Origin: CAZNPL01 sp964574815
GTDB lineage: Bacteria > Planctomycetota > Phycisphaerae > UBA1845
Direction of reading: 5' to 3'
DNA length: 64,000 nucleotides
Assembly (NCBI GenBank): GCA_964574815.1
Contig: CAZNPL010000006.1
Span: 124,001 to 188,000, forward strand
The notes under the pieces were generated by a model. It did not search any database and was not told the origin of the DNA. It was given only the letters and a program-made list of their open reading frames with translations. Made by a program: the position numbers and the translations under genes. The stretch's first letter is position 1. The number at the start of each line of letters is the position of its first letter. Below, piece after piece: positions 60,054-64,000 of the stretch.

Positions 60054-61088
60054 CTAAGGACCCCGAGCGACGCCGGCCGCCGGTTGGTCCTCGCCCGCCG
60101 AGTTCGAAGTGTCGCCTTCCTGATCGTCGTCCACGAAGATTACGTAATACGCGATGAAATCAGGTCCGCGCGCATTCAACGCGTCCACGTGGAATTCCAA
60201 CGTCTCGTTTTCGAACTCGACGTCCATTCCGCGAGCGCTCACCGTCCCACGAGCGCCACTGCGGCTCGCCGTCGGCGGCAGGTTGGCGCGATATCGCCCG
60301 TTGCTGGTCCGAACCGCCGTCAGAAATCGGCCCCCTTCATCCGTAAACACCAGCTTGACCTCACGGCCCGCCGCGAGTGTTTGCCCGTCGCTGCGGAAAA
60401 TCGATCCGGAAATGCGATGCAGCGCAACGTTGGCGACAAAATCCTGCTCGCTGTCCGTGTGCAAGTTGATAAAGTTGCCGGCATCGGGATCGAAAGCCCA
60501 CGCCAGATCACCGGGGCGCACCGACCCGCACCAGTTGTCGGGCACCCGCACGTTATAAGTCCCGTCCGACCTCGTGCAGACCCTCCCACTGAAACTCGTC
60601 CCACGCAGAAACAGATCCACACCGCCGACGCCGACGCCACCGCCCTCACCGCGATGGTCGTAGACGACGCCGGAGATCAGCCGTGACGCAACGTGAGGCC
60701 CTGTGTATGCACACTGAAACGCCGCCCAATCTTGAAGATCCACGCGGCCGTCGCCGTCAGCGTCATATATGTGGCACCCCGAACGCGGTGAGCCGTCTCC
60801 CAACGCCGCGAAACAGTCACGCAGCCCGGCCAAGTCGAAAAGGTCGATCGTCCCGTTTCTGTCGCCATCCCCGAACCCGCACGGCAACCCGTCCGTCGAA
60901 GTGAGCATTTCGGCAGCCGACGCCGGAAACGCGGTGGGGGCCGTCTCGCGAAGCAGCCCCTCGACACGACGCGCAACCGACGTCGGCGGGCGTGAACCGT
61001 CAACCTCAAGGAGAGGAGGGGCTGGCTGCGCAAACGCGGCGCGCACCCCCACAAGTCCAATCCACATCAACCTGCCGTCGGAACGCAA
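60054..61088 (-). CDS. Secreted dockerin-like protein with carboxypeptidase-regulatory-like beta domains
   Basis: A predicted 344-residue exported protein. TTG 61088 has GGAGG six bases upstream and gives a signal peptide (GRLMWIGLVGVRAAFA / QPAPP). A classical type I dockerin-like segment follows at about residues 55-110: GFGDGDRNGTIDLFDLAGLR ... DADGDGRVDLQDWAAFQCAY, two EF-hand-like calcium loops. Then come two Ig-like beta sandwiches of carboxypeptidase-regulatory-like type (SRLISGVVYDHRGEGGGVGV; ISGSIFRSDGQTLAAGREVK). The C-terminus is acidic. No enzyme domain is visible. It is probably a surface adhesion or structural protein. Confidence 0.75.
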   Translation of the reverse strand: MRSDGRLMWIGLVGVRAAFAQPAPPLLEVDGSRPPTSVARRVEGLLRETAPTAFPASAAEMLTSTDGLPCGFGDGDRNGTIDLFDLAGLRDCFAALGDGSPRSGCHIYDADGDGRVDLQDWAAFQCAYTGPHVASRLISGVVYDHRGEGGGVGVGGVDLFLRGTSFSGRVCTRSDGTYNVRVPDNWCGSVRPGDLAWAFDPDAGNFINLHTDSEQDFVANVALHRISGSIFRSDGQTLAAGREVKLVFTDEGGRFLTAVRTSNGRYRANLPPTASRSGARGTVSARGMDVEFENETLEFHVDALNARGPDFIAYYVIFVDDDQEGDTSNSAGEDQPAAGVARGP

Positions 61089-61589
61089 CTTCCGCCTCCT
61101 TTTGTATCCGTCTGGCCGCCTTTGGGCCTCTGTGAGAGCAGCGGCGCACCGACCACAGCGACGAATACACTGATGGGACCCGAGGGCGGTGCCAACTCCA
61201 ACTCCCGCCGTCGAGTTCATCCGCCATTCTCGGCCAAGCAAAACACCGAAGCAACATGCCCCCGATCAATTGAGCACTTCGATTGGCCGCACCAAGCTGA
61301 AAAAGAGCCGCTGTAGCCCGTTGTTCTGTCGAGGCCGTTTCGGCTAGAATTGAATCGGCTGGAGCCGAAGGGTGGGGTAGGGGCAACCCCTTATGGAATT
61401 ATGTTTCATCCATCGCGGCCGCAAGATGCCGCGGCGCGCCATTTGCGACGCCGGTTTCCAGAGCCTTATTCGGCGATCTTCGGCCGTGCTGCAGGCCCGA
61501 ATCGCCGGAATATCGCGCGTCGCCGCGGGAATCCCATGGCCCGGCACGAATCGAGATGCATGCCTTCATGAATAGGAGGACGAGGTCAA
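61089..61589. other. Intergenic region between divergent secreted-protein genes
   Basis: About 500 bp. A GGGG...CCCC mini-hairpin lies near 61374-61390 (GGGGTAGGGGCAACCCC). Short frames are present but none looks protein-coding. Promoters for both genes must be here. Confidence 0.4.
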
Positions 61590-63473
61590 ATGAGTATAAA
61601 GTCAAAGTGGATGACATGCTGTGCCGCCATCGTGCTGATCCTCAGCCTCACGCTGCCGACGATGGCCTCGGAAGACGGCCAGACCGCCGCCGCACGAGTC
61701 AGCGAGGCGAGTTATCGGAACTTCCTGGATAATGTGCTCTATACCCACCCGGGAGACAACCGAGGGTTCGGTCCCGAGCACGACTTGGCCCAAGCCGCCA
61801 TCGTCGACCTGTTCGAGAGCTACGGACTCGACGTGACGCTCGAGCCCGTTCCCTACCAGGGCAGTACGTACTGGAATGTCGTCGGCACCAAGCTCGGTAC
61901 GTTGACCCCCGATGAAGAGTGGATCATCGGCGCCCACTACGACTCCGTTGACAACCCCGGCGCCGACGACAACGCCAGCGGCGTAGCCCTCGTCCTCGAA
62001 ACAGCCCGCATCCTTACCACCTACCCCTCGGAAGATACGATCCGTTTCATCGCATTCGACCGCGAAGAGCAGGGCCTGTACGGTTCCTATGCCTACGTCG
62101 ATGCCCACATCAACGACAACATCCTCGGCATGATCTCGGCCGACATGGTGGCCTACAACACCGGCGCCAACTCCGTCGACCTCTTCGGTTATAGCGCGTC
62201 AAACGCCTTCAAACTCGCACTGGGCGACGCGATCCTCGATTACGGCCAGGGCCTGAGCTTCGTGAACCAGGGACCACTCAATGCCAGCGACCACGCGCCG
62301 TTTGAGCAGGCCGGTTTCCAGGCCTGTCTTCTTATCGAGGACTGGGGCAACCCCTTCTACCACACCCAGCAGGACCACGTGGAAATGCCCGACTACATCG
62401 ACTACGTATTCGCAACACGCATCACCCGGTCGGTCGTCGGCTTCCTGGTGGATCAGGCCGGTGTCGAGGTGGGTGAGTGCGGCAACGGAACAGTGGATCC
62501 GGGCGAAACGTGCGACATCGCCATCGCCGCGGGGCAGCCGGGCGCGTGCCCGACGTCATGCGAGAACACCGATCCTTGCCTCGTCGTCACACTGATCGAG
62601 CCCGGCACATGCCTCGCCGAATGCGAGTCGGTTGAGATTACCGATCCGATCCACGGTGACGGCTGTTGCCCGCCGGGGGCGAATTCGCTGAACGATGATG
62701 ACTGCGATCCGTTCTGCGGTAACGCGGTCTGCGAGGCGGGTGAGGAAGTCGATTGCATCGCGGACTGCACCTGCGTTGAGGACGCGGACTGCAACGACTT
62801 CTACGTGTGTACCGACGACACGTGCGAAAGCGGCATCTGCACGTATACCCCCGGTATTTACGATTACGGCGACGTCACACACGACACCGTCATCAACCTC
62901 TTCGACATATTCTGCGTGCTCGAAGCCATCGGCGGAAACTATATAAACTGCACGGTTGTGGACGCCGACATCCATCCGTGTTCCGGGAATGGCGTGGCCA
63001 ACCTCTTCGACGCGTTCGCCGTGCTGGACAGCATCGCCGGAATCGATCCGTGTTGCGGCGGCGGCACACCGGCGCCCGCGAGATTGCGCAGCCCGCAAAC
63101 GGTCAATGCAATCGCATCCGAACCATGGCTGAGCCTGGTCCCGTCGAAAACGACCATCGAACCGGGCGAAACCGTCACCGTGGACGTGATCGCCGGAAAC
63201 ATGCCGGAATCAACTACATGTGACCTCTCGATCGAGGTGTTCGCCGGTCGCAGCGGGCAAATGGAACTGCTGAGTGAGGCGATCTCGGTGCGTGCGCTCG
63301 AGCGCGATGCGAGGGGCCGAACGTACCTCGGAACGTACATGCTCAGGGCATCGACCGATGCTAACGGCCCGTTCCTGCTGGCCGTGCCAAGCGGAACCGA
63401 AATGCTCACCGACGCCGCAGGCAAAACGATCAGACTACGCCTGCCGCCGACAGCGCTGATCACGGTGCGTTGA
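61590..63473 (+). CDS. Secreted M28 family zinc peptidase with dockerin-like C-terminal region
   Basis: A 627-residue exported metallopeptidase. Signal peptide CCAAIVLILSLTLPTMA. The M28 domain (residues about 45-280) has the binuclear zinc set: His116 in IIGAHYDSV, Asp126/127 in GADDNASG, Glu159-Glu160 in FDREEQGLYGS, Asp185 in ISADMVAYN, and the His of PFYHTQQDHVEMP. A Cys-rich, Asp-rich linker follows (CGNGTVDPGETCDIAIAAGQ). A dockerin-like pair nearly identical in pattern to that of the PQQ-dehydrogenase-like protein comes next (INLFDIFCVLEAIGG ... ANLFDAFAVLDSIAG). About 130 more beta-rich residues end the protein. ATG 61590 has AGGAGG upstream. It probably cleaves peptides outside the cell. 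Confidence 0.9.
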   Translation: MSIKSKWMTCCAAIVLILSLTLPTMASEDGQTAAARVSEASYRNFLDNVLYTHPGDNRGFGPEHDLAQAAIVDLFESYGLDVTLEPVPYQGSTYWNVVGTKLGTLTPDEEWIIGAHYDSVDNPGADDNASGVALVLETARILTTYPSEDTIRFIAFDREEQGLYGSYAYVDAHINDNILGMISADMVAYNTGANSVDLFGYSASNAFKLALGDAILDYGQGLSFVNQGPLNASDHAPFEQAGFQACLLIEDWGNPFYHTQQDHVEMPDYIDYVFATRITRSVVGFLVDQAGVEVGECGNGTVDPGETCDIAIAAGQPGACPTSCENTDPCLVVTLIEPGTCLAECESVEITDPIHGDGCCPPGANSLNDDDCDPFCGNAVCEAGEEVDCIADCTCVEDADCNDFYVCTDDTCESGICTYTPGIYDYGDVTHDTVINLFDIFCVLEAIGGNYINCTVVDADIHPCSGNGVANLFDAFAVLDSIAGIDPCCGGGTPAPARLRSPQTVNAIASEPWLSLVPSKTTIEPGETVTVDVIAGNMPESTTCDLSIEVFAGRSGQMELLSEAISVRALERDARGRTYLGTYMLRASTDANGPFLLAVPSGTEMLTDAAGKTIRLRLPPTALITVR

Positions 63474-63653
63474 CCCGAATCGACCGCATCATCATAACAA
63501 AGACCACCCAAGCGTCTAGGGTCAGAGCGCATATAGTCGATAGTGATGACGGGGCTCGCCATCCGCGATTGTTCCCGTGGACGACGTCAGGGAAGTCGGC
63601 GAGGAGTCATCGCAGAGATGGAATTCGTCCTCCCCACGGTTGTCGTAATTGAA

Positions 63654-63914
63654 TCAGACCGCAGCCTGGATTTGCGAGCAAGACTGAATGAACTCGTAAG
63701 CCTCACGATTCCACTCGGCCTTGCGGCCGGATACCGCGCCCTCGGGGCAACCGAACTCCGCGACCATGATCGGATTGTCCAGACAAACGCCCCACCCTGA
63801 CTCCGGGTTCGCCGACGAACGGCCCAGCCCGGCCAACAAAAAAAGAGCGGCGCAAACAGCCGCTCCTGAAAAGACTGTGACGATCGTCTTGACCAGCCCG
63901 GATCGCGACGGCAC
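63654..63914 (-). CDS. Short hydrophobic ORF overlapping an intrinsic terminator
   Basis: An 86-residue frame just 3' of the rpoD-like gene. Its hydrophobic N-terminal part (TVFSGAAVCAALFLLAGLG) is encoded by the hairpin and T-run of the terminator at 63838-63865, so the apparent signal peptide may be an accident of that structure. The remainder contains three cysteines and no family signature. It may not be a gene. Confidence 0.25.
   Translation of the reverse strand: MPSRSGLVKTIVTVFSGAAVCAALFLLAGLGRSSANPESGWGVCLDNPIMVAEFGCPEGAVSGRKAEWNREAYEFIQSCSQIQAAV
63838..63865 (-). terminator. Intrinsic terminator of the rpoD-like gene
   Basis: On the minus strand: GAGCGGC - TGTTTGC - GCCGCTC followed by seven T. 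A seven-pair perfect stem and a T-run make this the clearest intrinsic terminator in the window, about 53 bp after the sigma factor stop codon. Confidence 0.8.
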
Positions 63915-63917
63915 GGA

Positions 63918-64000
63918 CTACGCGACAGGTTCAACGTGCCCGGCCAGGAATCCCTCGAGCTTCCGCGAACGCACCGGGTGCTGCAGCTTTCGAATCGCCT
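63918..64000 (-). CDS. rpoD: RpoD-like sigma factor, C-terminal end (runs off window)
   Basis: Only the last 26 codons are in the window. They read AIRKLQHPVRSRKLEGFLAG then HVEPVA and stop TAG at 63918-63920. The ALRKLRHPSRSRKL-type sequence is the diagnostic end of region 4.2 in the primary sigma factor family. The upstream portion lies beyond base 64000. A sigma factor close to the primary type is likely; whether it is the housekeeping one cannot be told. Confidence 0.8.
   Translation of the reverse strand, partial: AIRKLQHPVRSRKLEGFLAGHVEPVA

Noticed and set aside
63654..63656. TGA at the end of the short ORF 63654-63914 as another selenocysteine codon
   Set aside because: No redox motif surrounds it and the ORF itself is doubtful.
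1..64000. CRISPR arrays, insertion sequences, prophage genes
   Set aside because: I saw no regularly spaced direct repeats, no transposase or integrase, and no phage structural genes.

Overview
The window is about 64 kb of GC-rich bacterial chromosome and looks like a member of the Planctomycetota, probably a Phycisphaerae-type lineage. This is an inference from the dockerin-like C-termini on secreted proteins, frequent GTG/TTG starts, dispersed intergenic hairpin repeats, an HprK-like/nucleotidyltransferase pair and a bacterial topoisomerase VI. No rRNA gene or other taxonomic marker is present to prove it.

Region 1 (1-8.6 kb) is a replication and topology block. On the minus strand lie dnaA, a small unknown ORF, dnaN, a DUF721/DciA-like gene and the 5' part of gyrB. 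Divergent from dnaA are both subunits of topoisomerase VI (top6B, top6A), then an orphan D12-class DNA adenine methylase and tRNA-Arg(UCU). Region 2 (8.7-18.2 kb) holds envelope and transport genes: a DUF1294 protein, a giant AsmA/TamB-like protein, a Cache-HAMP sensor without an output domain, a CPA2 antiporter and a GT87-like membrane glycosyltransferase. Region 3 (18.6-35.0 kb) is a complete 14-subunit NADH:quinone oxidoreductase locus, nuoA to nuoN, interrupted between nuoE and nuoF by an unrelated polytopic membrane protein gene.

Region 4 (35.1-48.9 kb) begins with a lipoprotein phosphodiesterase and a ribosomal/tRNA operon (rpsP-trmD-rplS-yraN-tatD). It continues with two membrane or secreted unknowns, a DacZ-like diadenylate cyclase domain protein, a sugar-phosphate transferase and a STAS / anti-sigma kinase / STAS partner-switch cassette. 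Region 5 (48.9-64 kb) is accessory: a beta-helix/PA14 protein, an acetyltransferase, twin bacterial PH-domain proteins, a nucleotidyltransferase plus an interrupted HprK-like kinase, a divergent pair of thioredoxin-fold genes, three secreted dockerin-bearing proteins, and the 3' end of an rpoD-like sigma factor.

The most striking result is at 56.2-58.1 kb. Two divergently transcribed thioredoxin-fold genes each carry an in-frame TGA exactly where the first cysteine of a WCPFC active site belongs (W-TGA-P-F-C). Hairpins at the right distance 3' of each TGA resemble bacterial SECIS elements. Conventional gene calling splits both genes. They are best read as two selenoproteins, one membrane-anchored and one probably exported. 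A second theme is a composite intergenic repeat (three hairpin modules in fixed order) and a related GCCACTGCTC hairpin family scattered through the window.
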